The notes under the pieces were generated by a model. The model searched no databases. It worked only from the letters and a program-made list of their open reading frames with translations, and was not told the DNA's origin. A program made the position numbers and the translations under genes. From assembly GCA_963665215.2 (NCBI GenBank), contig CAXXWW010000006.1, forward strand, positions 248,001-312,000: DNA of 64,000 bases, written 5' to 3'. Positions 11,144-20,488 of this stretch are shown here, in pieces. The DNA comes from G963665215 sp963665215. GTDB taxonomy: Bacteria > Chloroflexota > Dehalococcoidia > Lucifugimonadales > CAUZJF01. Positions within the stretch are counted from its first letter, which is position 1. Each line of letters begins with the position of its first letter.

Positions 11144-13115
11144 GATTCCCTCGCAAAGAGGCCTGTTTGAGATGAACCCTGGCGTGCGAAGTGGCCTGGA
11201 AGGGAGGAGGCCACGGGATGCCGGCTGCTGGGCTCACCGCACCATCTGCCGCGCTCAGGACAAGCGTGATCCCGTTGCGGTACCCCTTCCGTGGCTCAGG
11301 GCACCCGGTGGAAGCTGTGGAGCGGCGCCCTCATGCGGCCGCGACCGCAGGTACCGTCCCGACCGCCCGCTGAGCCGTGTTCTCCATCTCCGCCAGGCGT
11401 GCATGGACCATCCGCTTGAAGTTGCACGCCAACGTCTTCAGGTAGACGGCAAGCCGCACCCGACGGCCCCCTCGCACCCGCAAGCGCCCAAGCCCGTGGG
11501 CGCGCTTGAGCTCGGAGTTCGTTCCCTCGATCCCGGCCCTTATGTCATACCGCTTGCGCCACTCCTCGGTGGCCTCGGCCCTCCGGCGCCGCTCGATGTT
11601 CACCTTCACCAGGTCCGCCTTGAGGACGTAGTCCCCCGCACGCCGGTCCAGCTTCACTGGGCAACGGGACCGCAAGGGGCAGGGCTCGCATGTTGTCCTG
11701 GCAAAGTGGACCTCTACCCGCTCCGGCGCATCCTCCAACTCGTGCTCCTCGATGGACGGGTGGCCGGCGGGGCACACCGTGGCCTGCTCCCCTGTGACGT
11801 CGATCTGGAAGTCCGCGGCGGTGGTCCGTCACGCTCTCCTTCGTGCGAGTTCCCCGGCGCCGACCCCGCCACCGGGCTCACCAGTTCCGTTCCCCGGCGC
11901 GAGGCTTCGAAGGCGTTGCGGCCCGACCCATACGCCGTGTCGACGAAGAGCTCGTCCGGTCGGACCTTCCGCTCCGCGAGCCCGTCAACGACCGGCACGC
12001 TCACGTCGGTGTCGCTCCCACTCGAGGGGGTCACCTCCACGTGGGTGATGAGCTGGGTGGCGTTCTCCTCGTGGCAGGTCTCCGCCACCTGCACCTCGTA
12101 CCCCTTCCCCTTGTGGCCGCTGTAGGTCACATCCGGGTCGTGGGGCGATTGCAGCGAGTCGGCGGACACCTGCTTCGGGTCCTTCAGGGCCACGGGCACC
12201 TTGCATTCCCCAGCATCGTCATCATCGTCCCCCGGGCGCCCGTCCCGGTGTTTGCCCACATGGCACTGCTCCCGCAGCAGCCGCTCCAGCAGCCGGTACT
12301 CCTCCAGCTGGGCAGCAGTCGTGCCACGGAACCGGTCCACCAGCCGGTAGAGGTCCCGGGCACAGACCGAAAGGCGTCGCCGACCCTCCCCCGTGTGGGC
12401 GTCCTCGTAGTGGGTCGCCTCGTCTTCTTCCTTCAAATAGCGCCCCAGGAGGCCCTCCGGAACCACAGGGCGAAGCTCTGGGTGCTCCCAGCGCAAGGCC
12501 CGCAGGAACAACCGCATCGTCTCACAGAACAGGCCCAGCCGGGTGAGTGTAGCGATGTTGCTCATGATGTGGGTGGAGTCCAGCCGTTGCTTTCCGGTGC
12601 GTATGCCCAGCGCCTGGATGATCCGGTCCGTGGTCTCCTGGAAAGCCAGCCGGCCACCGTCGTGCTGCATCAGGCGAACTCGGAAGTTGTGGAGGGTCTT
12701 CTGGGGCAGGTGGGTCTCCTCGATGTCTAGCCGCAGGGCGTGGTGCCAGAGCAGGTTGAACTCTAGTTGTTCCAGAGCTTCATCGTCGGTGAGGTTGAAC
12801 ATCTCTTTGAGGAGGTGGACCCCGAGGACGGTCTGCACCGCTCGGTTGGGACGGCCGTTGTCCGCGCAGTACATCGGAGCAAAGAGCTCCTCGTCAATCA
12901 GGGGGAGCGCCTCGTTTCGGAAAACCTCGGCCCAACTCCCCTCCAGGCGCTTAGCCTTCTTCGGCGTCACCAGGAACTGGGACTGCCAGAGGCTCTCTTG
13001 CGGGTCTCGCGCTCGGAACATGCTCCCCTCCCTCGCCCGGGCGCTGCCCCAACGCCCTTTCCCCACATTATTCTCCCATTGCCCCCGGAGGACGAGGGGT
13101 TTTTACGAGGGAATC
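11144..13115 (-). mobile_element. IS1182-family element
   Basis: A 1972 bp element with ends GATTCCCTCGCAAAGA and GATTCCCTCGTAAAAA, almost the same as the ends of the two 161 bp MITEs nearby. Flanks AAGCTT (11138-11143) and AACCTT (13116-13121) match at five of six bases, consistent with a diverged 6 bp target duplication, the same length as for the MITEs. It sits between the beta-propeller gene and the pilB fragment; what it interrupted could not be identified. Confidence 0.8.
11331..13066 (-). pseudogene. IS1182-family transposase, frameshifted
   Basis: The N-terminal frame (DUF772 type: SWAEVFRNEALPLIDEELF, DNGRPNRAVQTVLGVHLLKEMF, then QRLDSTHIMSN) is a good IS1182 match. The frame is lost around 11812-11822, after GERDGPPP, and resumes in another frame as DFQIDVTGEQATVCPAGH, continuing through a Cys-rich CEPCPLRSRCP zinc-binding segment to the DDE_Tnp C-terminus (YDIRAGIEGTNSELKR). 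One missing base would explain it. No slippery sequence is evident, so this is probably a dead copy. The start could be the annotated ATG or the ATG of MFRARDPQ. Confidence 0.85.
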
Positions 13116-13186
13116 AACCTTGCCTTGGACTATGCCGTCGTCAAGATTGTAGGCGGTATAGCTGTACTGCATAGCATTCTCCGTGA

Positions 13187-14086
13187 CTAATCGGAGGAGT
13201 GGGCCGCAACGCGCATGACCTCGGAAGGAGTCGTAATGCCCTCTTTGACCTTCAGCATTCCGTCCTTGATAAGAGGGATCGTACCGTCCTTAAGGGTCTG
13301 CTCCCAGAGCGCCTGCCGAGGCGCTTCGTTCAGGTAGAGCTGCCGCAACTCGTCGGTCATGGCAAGTATCTCGTACATGCCGGAGCGGCCACGATATCCC
13401 GTTTGAGCGCAGCTATTGCAGCCCGCCCCATAGATAAAGCGCTCCTGCTTCTCGTGCATTACCTCGGCGAATAGTCCCTGCTCCGCGACGGGACGAGACA
13501 CCATCCTCGAGCAGCCCGTGCAGACCTTGCGGACCATCCTCTGGGCTACTATACCCTCGAGGGCGGAAGCGGTCAGATATGCGGGCACGCCCAGGTCCTT
13601 GAGGCGCAGGAGCGTGGACACAGAGTCATTGGCGTGTACGGTGGAGAACACCAGGTGTCCCGTAAGGGCAGCCTCCGTGGCGAGCTGCGCCGTCTCCTGG
13701 TCCCGGATCTCACCAACAAGGACCACATCCGGGTCGAGCCGCAAGATGCTGCGCAACAGGGAGGCGAACGTGACTCCGGCTTCAACGTGGACCTGCAACT
13801 GGTTTACGTTGGGGAGTTCATTCTCCACGGGGTCTTCCATGGTGATGACGTTGAGCCCTGTGCGATCCAGCGTCATTATGGAGGAGGCGAGCGTTGTGCT
13901 CTTCCCCGACCCCGTGGGGCCTGCCACAAGGATCATTCCGTGGGGTAGCTTCAGCATCTCCAGGTATCCTTCGAGGCCGGTCTTCATGCCCAGATGGTCG
14001 AGTCCCAGCGCAGACAGCTTGCCGCTGTCCAGCAGCCTCAACACCGCCATCTCCCCATATGAGCCTGATGCTCCTATAGATGTCAA
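13187..14086 (-). pseudogene. pilB: Type IV pilus/type II secretion ATPase (PilB/GspE), C-terminal half
   Basis: The hexameric assembly ATPase that drives pilin or pseudopilin polymerisation. Visible: Walker A GPTGSGKSTT, Asp box ITMEDPVEN, Walker B LRLDPDVVLVGEIRD, His box LVFSTVHANDS, and a tetracysteine zinc site (CTGC ... CNSC). The N-terminal domains are missing: the frame starts abruptly at LTSIGASGSYGE, where an IS110 element joins it. No N-terminal half is found on the far side of that element, so that part is lost or outside the window. Other pilus fragments lie at 18.3-27.1 kb, suggesting one dismantled locus. Confidence 0.88.
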
Positions 14087-15323
14087 GGAGTGCTGTGGGA
14101 TAGGGCTGAGTTCCGTAGGACGGAGAAGACCTCGCGAGCGACATAGCGTTTGAGGCAGCGGATCACCTCAGCCTTGCTCATTCCCTCGGTGGTGCGACGA
14201 CGCATGTATGCCTGGGTCCGCTCATCATGACGAAGTCTGACGACAACAATGCGATGGAGTGCCGCGTTGGCCTGGCGGTGGCCGCCTCGGTTGAGCCGAT
14301 GCCTGTTGGTCTTGCCGGAGGAAGCAGGGATGGGATTGACACCGCACAGGGAGGCGAAGGCAGCCTCGGAGTGGAGGCGGTCAGGGTTACTCCCGGCAGC
14401 AATGAGGAGGGTCGCCGCCGTGTCTGGTCCTATGCCGAAGCCATCCACCAGGGCTGGGGCTGCCGTCCGTGTGAGTCGTTGGATCTCGGCCTCCAGGTCC
14501 TTTATCTCATTACCGAGTTGACGGTAGCGACGGGCAAGGGAGCGAAGAGCATACTTGATTCCCTCGTAAAAACCCGTTTTGAGGAAGTTCCAGCGATTTA
14601 GCACATCTGCGCGCTACCGTATGTTGGGGTAGTGTGCGGAACAGAGACTGTATATTGTACCCAGGTGTGGGTACGTTTGTTCTAATTCAACCTACACAGA
14701 CTTTTTACGAGAGAATCATACTTGGCCGCCGCGGTGGGACCCTCCATACGACCAAGCCGGAAGCTCTTGGACCGGGTGACAAGGGCACCAGCGGTGAGGC
14801 CAGTGAGGTGCTCACGAAGCCGGGCCGGGGCCGTGACAACCAGGGCCTTCATCTGGTTGATTGCCTGGGTGCGAGCCTTGACGGCCGAGTCCTTGGTGCT
14901 CTTGAACATACGGATCATTTCGACTTCACCCTCACCTGACTTGGGAGTGGCATCGGCTACTCCGGCAAGCACGGCACGCGCTGCCATCTCCGCATCAGTG
15001 GGATCGCTCTTCCCCTTCCGATAGCGGGTTGACCGGTCGGGCCGGTTGACCTCCACTACGGTATGGCCCCTACTGGTCAGGAATCGGGCGACTCCGGCAC
15101 CGTAGGAACCGGTGCCTTCAATCCCGAAGGCATGAATCTCTCCCAGGCCCCGGGACCACCGTTCGAGCTCCAAATACCCATGGGTGGTCGCCACTGTGTG
15201 AAGCTCCCCTAGGCGGACCCCCTGACGGTCAATGGCCACCGCCACATGCTCATCCTGGTGGGTGTCGACTCCGACGACCAGCTCAACACCACGACTACCT
15301 TTATGACCGACGACTCCTATCAT
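14083..15323 (-). pseudogene. IS110-family transposase split by a 161 bp MITE
   Basis: The N-terminal DEDD RuvC-like domain (VVGVDTHQDEHVAVAI, GIEGTGSYGAGVARF, GKSDPTDAEMAARA) is at 14718-15323. The C-terminal transposase_20 domain (GFGIGPDTAATLLIAAGSN, ASLCGVNPIPASSGKTNRHRLN with the conserved serine) is at 14083-14556. Between them sits the MITE with its 6 bp duplication ATACTT. Excising the MITE and one duplication restores GPTAAAKYALRSLARR in frame. Otherwise the transposase appears full length, ~350 residues. Confidence 0.9.
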
Positions 15324-15565
15324 TTCTACCTCCCGGAGGATTGCGCGCCGGCCAGGTGAGCGGACAAGACTGCGATGGGGCGTGGGGCCAGGCTCCTATA
15401 AGGTCACTGCTCGCCTTGCCGAGGGCACTTCTGGCGCCACCTCGAATCGAGTCGACAGATCAGGCTGAAGGCATGATGCCAGTCTCAGAAAGGGTCAGGC
15501 CCGAGCCGAGGTGGCCCGGGATTCATCATCGCAGTCTCAGAAGTCGGGGAACTGGTGAATGGAAC
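14087..15565 (-). mobile_element. IS110-family element (type a) interrupted by a MITE
   Basis: An IS110 element inserted into pilB. Its right end abuts the pilB codons at about 14087, with the transposase stop at 14083-14085. Its left noncoding end (15324-15565, about 240 bases with GC-rich potential stems) runs to the IS1595 element. IS110 elements lack terminal inverted repeats, so the outer limits are approximate. It is unrelated in sequence to the IS110 element at 20.8 and 62.2 kb. Confidence 0.75.
14551..14723 (-). mobile_element. 161 bp MITE, copy 1, in the IS110 transposase
   Basis: The element spans 14557-14717 with target duplications ATACTT at 14551-14556 and 14718-14723. Its ends are GATTCCCTCGTAAAAA and GATTCTCTCGTAAAAA (15/16 identical). 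The interior has no open frame and contains a GTACCCA/TGGGTAC hairpin. It is nearly identical to the copy at 17403. The ends match those of the IS1182 element at 11144-13115, the likely source of its transposase. Confidence 0.93.
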
Positions 15566-15600
15566 GGTGATTATCGACTTGACACAAGGCTAAACCTATG

Positions 15601-15753
15601 TTAGTCTTTATCTATGGACTTCGGAGCATTGTCAATCAGTCGGTCTAACTCCCGCTTCGCCTTCTTCCCGAACAACTTTTCGGCAACCTCCGAGTCCGAC
15701 TTCTCCGCGATATTCTTCGGCAGTAACTTCTTCCTCTTAGGAGCCTGAGCCAT
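15601..15753 (-). CDS. Small basic/acidic protein divergent from the IS1595 transposase
   Basis: A 50-residue frame starting MAQAPKRKKLLPKNIAEK and ending NAPKSIDKD, Lys-rich at the N-terminus with a charged helix. Its ATG and the transposase ATG overlap on opposite strands within one CATG (15751-15754). This leaves no room for separate ribosome binding sites upstream of each start, so each would lie inside the other gene's reading frame. Function is unknown; a DNA-binding accessory role is conceivable but unsupported. Confidence 0.5.
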   Translation of the reverse strand: MAQAPKRKKLLPKNIAEKSDSEVAEKLFGKKAKRELDRLIDNAPKSIDKD

Positions 15754-16645
15754 GACTACTACCAACCTCCTAACCCTGGTTGATAACTTCAACACCGACG
15801 CCAAGTGCCGCGAACTCCTGGAGCGCCTGCGCTGGCCTTCGGGGGTAGCCTGCGTTCGTTGCGGCTCCCTGAGCATATCCGAGATAGACAACAGAAACCA
15901 GTACGACTGCAACGATTGCCGTTACCAATTCTCCGTTACGGCTGGGACTATGATGCACGACTCCCACCTGTCCCTCCGCAAGTGGTTTATGGCTGTCTAC
16001 CTCATGTGCGAGTCCAAGAAGGGCATGTCGGCTCTCCAGATTAAGCGAACCCTGGGAGTAGCCTATAAGACCGCCTGGTATCTCTGCCATCGCATCCGCG
16101 CTGCCATGGGCAACGACCCCTTGACCGGCCCGACGTTGCTCGGAGTAGTCGAAGTGGACGAAACCCTGGTAGGCGGCAAGACACGGGGCAAGGGACGGGC
16201 CTACAAGGGCAACAAGACCTGGGTCGCTGGAGCCATCCAGCGGGACGGCAACGTTCGCTTGGAGCGCATCCCTAACGTGCGGCGTCATACCCTTCACGAC
16301 TTTATCAACCGGACGGTCCACGACAAGGCGGAGGCTATCTACACCGACGAACTGGCATCCTACCTGGGGATTGCTGACAACAATACCCGGCATGAGACCG
16401 TCAACCACTCTATCGAGCAATGGGTCTTGGGAGACGTTCATACTAATAGCATCGAAGGCGTCTGGTCGCTGTTCAAGCGGAGCATCGTCGGAGCGTTCCA
16501 TAAGGTGAGCGTGAAGCATCTGGACCGCTATCTCGAAGAGTTGGAGTGGCGGTACAACAATCGAGATAACAACCATATCTTCGTCGATACCCTCCGTCGT
16601 ATCATCAACACCGAGCATCTCACCTATCAAGAATTGGTAGCCTGA
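15752..16645 (+). CDS. IS1595-family (ISXO2-like) transposase
   Basis: A 297-residue protein with the family's N-terminal zinc ribbon (CVRCGS ... YDCNDCRYQFS) and an ISXO2-like DDE domain: VEVDETLVGGKT with the first Asp, IYTDELASYLG with the second, and HTNSIEGVWSLFKRSIVGAFHKVS with the catalytic His/Glu segment. It appears complete. Its last 19 bases overlap tail-to-tail with the convergent passenger gene. Confidence 0.92.
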   Translation: MTTTNLLTLVDNFNTDAKCRELLERLRWPSGVACVRCGSLSISEIDNRNQYDCNDCRYQFSVTAGTMMHDSHLSLRKWFMAVYLMCESKKGMSALQIKRTLGVAYKTAWYLCHRIRAAMGNDPLTGPTLLGVVEVDETLVGGKTRGKGRAYKGNKTWVAGAIQRDGNVRLERIPNVRRHTLHDFINRTVHDKAEAIYTDELASYLGIADNNTRHETVNHSIEQWVLGDVHTNSIEGVWSLFKRSIVGAFHKVSVKHLDRYLEELEWRYNNRDNNHIFVDTLRRIINTEHLTYQELVA

Positions 16646-17193
16646 CTATCATCAAAAACGGCGGTTTGAGCAGCCTGTAGATTGCTTCTTGCGGCAAAGC
16701 TCTCTAGGATTGTCAAATATCCGATTAGGCGACTTCGTGCTTGTTGGTCTTCAATACCAACGGTATCGGGAACCCATATGCCAAGGCCAGCCAGTTGGTT
16801 AAAGAGTTGAAACATTTCAGCCTTCAATCGCGCATGCTGTCCCACAAATTCCCCTTGAGACAACATGAACCTAGGGGTGTCGTGTAATCTGACTAGTCCT
16901 ATTTTGCATTCTGCTATGGCGCCTCTGCAGGCTCTAAATTCCCGCACGTTCGCATAGCGTAAATCTAGATACTTTTTCCGGCCATGAGTCCATGAATACT
17001 TTACGATTGCAGCTGCGCTAGCACTCCCTATCATAATGGCCGCAAAGGGCATCAACGCACTGAGGACTGGCTCTATACTCGTCAAGGTTGAATCCAAACG
17101 GGTTGCAAAACCGCCGAAGTCAGCGAAATATGCCAAGCACGCTGGAAGCCCGGTGAAAGTAGACCAATTGATGACCTTCCACAGTATCCGCAT
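16627..17193 (-). CDS. Passenger membrane protein of the IS1595 element
   Basis: A 188-residue protein with a likely N-terminal membrane segment (STFTGLPACLAYFADFGGF region), a stronger one at about residues 42-65 (VLSALMPFAAIMIGSASAAAIVKY), and a mostly helical soluble domain. It lies within the inverted repeats and converges on the transposase. I do not recognise the family. Helix-plus-cytosolic-domain proteins of this size occur as cargo in transposons, but no defence or resistance function can be claimed from the sequence. Confidence 0.5.
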   Translation of the reverse strand: MRILWKVINWSTFTGLPACLAYFADFGGFATRLDSTLTSIEPVLSALMPFAAIMIGSASAAAIVKYSWTHGRKKYLDLRYANVREFRACRGAIAECKIGLVRLHDTPRFMLSQGEFVGQHARLKAEMFQLFNQLAGLGIWVPDTVGIEDQQARSRLIGYLTILESFAARSNLQAAQTAVFDDSQATNS

Positions 17194-17241
17194 TTAGCCA
17201 TGCTAACCCGCCCTCGTGGTTGCGTCAAGTAGATAATTACC

Positions 17242-17804
17242 ATTACGATAGAGCAGAGCCTGGTCGAGGAGCCTTTCGACACGGAAGGCGCTGGGTCTCC
17301 CCAGACGATGGTCACCGAGCTCGTGGGGGCGAAGGGTTCCACGGAGGAAGAAGAGCTCTACGAAGGCACCGTGCGCCTCTTGGTGAAATCAGAGGGAACC
17401 ATGATTCTCTCGTAAAAAGTCTGTGTAGGTTGAATTAGAACAAACGTACCCACGCCTGGGTACAATATACAGTCTCTGTTCCGCACACTACCCCAACATA
17501 CGGTAGCGCGCAGATGTGCTAAATCGCTGGAACTTCCTCAAAACGGGTTTTTACGAGGGAATCAACCATGGGGCTTATCGTGAACTTTGTGCAGCAGCTG
17601 CGCGAGAGGCAAGAGTTCCGACTCCTCAGGATGGAGAACAGCCGCGACGGCAGTACGAATATCTGGCTGGCCCTCCGAGAGCCGGTTCTATTGCGAGACA
17701 TGCTGTTTGAAATTGATGGGGTAGCCGATATTAGCCTGACCGAAGGCTCCGGCCAACCCGGAAGCGACGACGCCCCGCTCGTCCTGCTGCTCAAAGAGGG
17801 GTAA
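17242..17804 (+). pseudogene. Unidentified pilus-neighbour protein, 3' part, split by a MITE
   Basis: The open frame begins directly at the IS1595 boundary (ITIEQSLVEEPFDTEG) and runs to the MITE at 17397. After removing the MITE and one AACCAT copy it continues in frame (LLVKSEGT-MGLIVNFVQQLRERQEFRLLRM...) to a stop at 17802-17804. The pattern YEGTVRLLV - LRERQEFRLLRM - IWLALREPVLLRDMLFEIDGV resembles a small alpha/beta domain that I recall from Chloroflexi near type IV pilus genes, but I cannot name it. The 5' end was lost at the IS1595 insertion, so the gene is dead twice over. A GC-rich hairpin follows the stop. Confidence 0.6.
17397..17569 (+). mobile_element. 161 bp MITE, copy 2
   Basis: The element spans 17403-17563 with 6 bp duplications AACCAT at 17397-17402 and 17564-17569. 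Ends GATTCTCTCGTAAAAA / GATTCCCTCGTAAAAA. It differs from copy 1 only at scattered bases (for example the hairpin loop CGCC versus CACC within GTACCCA/TGGGTAC). The near identity indicates recent movement. No coding capacity. Confidence 0.93.
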
Positions 17805-18273
17805 CCCGCCCGCCGGGCGTTTGGCGCCTGCCAACGCCACTCTTTTGCAATCGCGCACTCGAGGCACGCCTTCCCCGTCGAGCACCGTTTCAGCTACTCC
17901 CGTCGAAGTGAAAATGCCCGGCCAGCGGCCCATCTCTCCCCCGGGTCCGTGCGCCCCCCTGCCTCCCAAGCCGTGGCCGGTCCACGATGTCCCCATACGC
18001 CAGCTTCGCTCCCCAGGCATGGACAGGACCGCCTTCTGGGGGACATAGTAGTAGCAAGTCTGTCCAGTCCACTCGCCACCAGGGCCTTCAAGGGGACCGA
18101 TTCGGTACTCATACCCTTTCATATGACCGGCTGCTAGCTTGAAGATAGGAGCGGTGAGTCCGGGCCCCGGCCCTCCGATGTCCCAACCCCGCTCCGCGGG
18201 ACGCTCATGGTTCCGAACAGCGGTATAATATAATTAGGTCGAATTCCTGAGCTTCCGGCCGGGGCAATGCCGA
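17805..18273. other. 470 bp without a recognisable gene
   Basis: An open frame on the minus strand starts at 18122 (MKGYEYRIGPLEGPGGEWTG...). It has low-complexity Gly/Arg-rich content and overlaps the end of the preceding gene, so it is not called. A TATAAT at 18222-18227, about 47 bases before the pilin start, could be a -10 box, but no good -35 accompanies it. Confidence 0.35.
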
Positions 18274-18575
18274 ATGGATGAGATAAATTTAAAGCCCCCA
18301 ATACTGAAAGGCGCCCTCAAACGCGGATGTCGCGCCGGCCTGCTGCGGTGCCGCGCCCTTCTCCGCGACGACAGGGCCGCACTCCTCCTCGAGGCGATCG
18401 TCGGCGTGACCGTATTGATCACGGTGGCCGGCTCCACGCTGGTCGGACTCTCGGCCAGTCAGCGTGTGCGAGTCACGCTCGACCGCCAGGCCTTTGCCGA
18501 GAACCTCGTCAGGAACCAGATGGAGTACATCATCAGCCTTAGCTACCATACGTCGACCAACGCATATCCACCCAC
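18274..18575 (+). pseudogene. Type IV pilin-like protein, N-terminal part
   Basis: After a basic leader, RDDRAALLLEAIVGVTVLITVAGSTLVGLSASQRVR has the hydrophobic N-terminal helix of a type IV pilin or minor pseudopilin with the conserved glutamate (E at the +5-like position of LLLEAI), although the cleavage site is degenerate (no Gly-Phe). The frame is cut after TNAYPPT by the IS1380 type 2 element. The C-terminal part resumes at 24605. The intact protein would be about 160 residues. Confidence 0.65.
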
Positions 18576-19104
18576 ATTTCCCAGATCAGCCGCGTGGGTG
18601 CGTCGTAATCCGGTAAGAGTGCTGCCTATTTGAGCCGCATACCTGGGCATTATGGGCAGTGTGGGTGCTAGACTGGCCGAGCTAGGGGGTCTAGTTCTGG
18701 ATACCGCAATCTCGCTGGAGGCACCCAATGGGTGAAAGCTCCGACACCCCTTTGAAGCTCCAATTCGACCGCAGAGTCCGCCTGGATTTTCGTGGCGCTA
18801 CGATCACCTCGGACGCCGGACTCCTGGCATGCCGCGAGCTTGATGCCGCTCTGGGGCTCACAGAGACAGCCAACGATTATATCCATGAAAGCCGCACCGG
18901 CCGCAATGTGCAACACCCGCTGTTGCCCTTGCTCAGACAATCGGTGTATAGCCGTCTCGCTGGCTACGAGGACACCAACGACGCTGAACGGCTTGCCCAA
19001 GACCCGGCTATGCGTGTCATCGTCGGGTGGCAAGGTACTGATAAGCAGGCAGCCAGCACCAACACTATGAGCCGATTTGAGACTGAGGTGTTAACCGAAG
19101 AGGA

Positions 19105-20488
19105 GAACCTGGGAGGTATCTTCAAAAAGTGTGTAAACAGTCAGGCGGTGTACCCTCTCTCTGAACAACACGGGCTCGAGGCCCAAGAGAGGAGATAGAC
19201 CGCCCATGAGGAAGGAAAGCACTGAGAGTAGGTCGGAGTCAAGGCCGGAGTGGGAGCAGTTGGAAGATTGGGTGCGAAGCCAGGTCCAGAGGCTGATCCA
19301 GGAGTTGCTGGAGGAGGAGGTGACGGGGTTTCTGGGAAGGGCGAAGTCGGCGCTCAGATCCGACTCGGACTCAGATACCGGCTATCGGAACGGATACGGC
19401 AGAGCCCGGAGGCTTACGCTGAGTTCGGGAACGATACAGCTGAGGCGGCCGCGAGTCCGCGATACCGAGGAGCAGTTCGAGAGCCGGCTGCTGCCGCTGT
19501 TCGTCAACAGGACCAGGAAGGTTGCTGAGTTGATCCCCGAGCTGTACCTGCACGGTCTATCCGAAGGCGACTTCGATCTGGCTTTGCGGGGGCTGCTGGG
19601 AGAGGACGCACCGGTATCGGCGAGCACGGTGGCCCGGTTGAAGGATAAGTGGAACGATGAGCTTGCCCAATGGCGCAGCCGGCCCCTCGATGACCTGGAA
19701 GTGGTCTACATGTGGGTGGATGGAGTCTACGTCAAGGCTGGTCTTGAGAAGGAGAAGGCGGCGGTACTGGTGGTGATGGCGGCCCTGAGCGACGGGAGCA
19801 AGGTGGTGGTGAGCGCTGTTCCCGGATACAGGGAGTCCACAGAGAACTGGTCCGAGGTGCTCAGGGACATCAAGCGCCGGGGCTTGAGCTGCCCGAGGCT
19901 GGTGGTTGGAGACGGACACCTGGGCATCTGGGGAGCTCTGCGCAACGTCTATCCGCAGGCGGCAGAGCAACGCTGCTGGAACCACAAGATCGTAAACGTG
20001 CTCGCCAAGCTTCCAAAGCGACAACAGGACCAGGCCAAGCTCATGCTGCGTACTATCCCCTACGCGCCGACTCGGACAGAGGCTGAGCGGCTCAGGACGG
20101 TGTTCACCAGGTGGTGCGGCGACCATTCCTACGAGGCGGCCTCAGAGGCCTTGGAGCGGGACTGGGACCGCATGGTCACCTTCTATGACTTCCCAAAGGA
20201 GCACTGGGGGCACCTTCGCACGACGAACCCGGTAGAATCACCCTTCGCGGCCCTCAGGCTTCGGACCGATGCCGCCAAGCGCTACAAGAGGGTCGATCGG
20301 GCGATAGCGGTGATCTGGAAAATGTTGATGGTCGCCGAACAGCGCTTCAGGCGTCTGAAGGCCCCTGAGTTGATCGAAGACGTCTATCTCGGTGCACAGT
20401 ATGCGGATGGAATCGCCATTGAATCAACGGCTGAGAAGGTCGCCGCCTGATGTCGTTTACACACCTATTGACGTAACCTCGAACCTGG
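19105..20488 (+). mobile_element. IS256-family element, copy 2 (intact)
   Basis: The element is 19113-20480 (1368 bp), flanked by perfect 8 bp duplications GAACCTGG (19105-19112, 20481-20488). Ends GAGGTATCTTCAAAAA and GAGGTTACGTCAATAG, each followed by GTGTGTAAAC. Removal restores the IS1380 type 2 frame (EEENL-DGLARLN). The perfect duplication shows that this copy has not recombined with copy 1. Confidence 0.96.
19206..20450 (+). CDS. IS256-family (mutator-type) transposase, intact
   Basis: A 414-residue protein: N-terminal DNA-binding region (EQLEDWVRSQVQRLIQELLEEEV, YRNGYGRARRLTLSSGTIQLRRPRVRD), then the DDE domain with VVYMWVDGVYVKAG and RLVVGDGHLGIW aspartates, the RCWNHKIVNVLAKLP motif typical of the family, and TNPVESPFAALRLRT near the last acidic residue. 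GAGAGGAGA lies 10-18 bases before the ATG. It is the only complete IS256 transposase here and could act on copy 1. Confidence 0.95.
   Translation: MRKESTESRSESRPEWEQLEDWVRSQVQRLIQELLEEEVTGFLGRAKSALRSDSDSDTGYRNGYGRARRLTLSSGTIQLRRPRVRDTEEQFESRLLPLFVNRTRKVAELIPELYLHGLSEGDFDLALRGLLGEDAPVSASTVARLKDKWNDELAQWRSRPLDDLEVVYMWVDGVYVKAGLEKEKAAVLVVMAALSDGSKVVVSAVPGYRESTENWSEVLRDIKRRGLSCPRLVVGDGHLGIWGALRNVYPQAAEQRCWNHKIVNVLAKLPKRQQDQAKLMLRTIPYAPTRTEAERLRTVFTRWCGDHSYEAASEALERDWDRMVTFYDFPKEHWGHLRTTNPVESPFAALRLRTDAAKRYKRVDRAIAVIWKMLMVAEQRFRRLKAPELIEDVYLGAQYADGIAIESTAEKVAA

Larger units (their letters stand above)
15566..17241 (+). mobile_element. IS1595-family (ISXO2-like) element with two accessory ORFs
   Basis: Terminal inverted repeats GGTGATTATCGACTTGACAC (from 15566) and GGTAATTATCTACTTGACGC (inward from 17241) agree at 17 of 20 positions and continue with CAA at both ends. 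Inside are a transposase, a small divergent ORF and a convergent 188-residue membrane-protein ORF. No target duplication is visible (AATGGAAC versus ATTACGAT), and the left side abuts the IS110 element, so a flank may have been lost. Passenger genes are known in several IS1595 subgroups. Confidence 0.78.

Noticed and set aside
17688..18122. A 144-residue minus-strand frame upstream of the pilin
   Set aside because: Overlaps the end of the preceding gene, is low-complexity Gly/Arg/Pro, and has no recognisable domain or ribosome binding site.
5196..20480. Inversion between the two IS256 copies, or a composite transposon bounded by them
   Set aside because: The perfect GAACCTGG duplication at copy 2 argues against an exchange between the copies. 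Nothing between them forms a coherent cargo, and the copy 1 flanks do not match those of copy 2.
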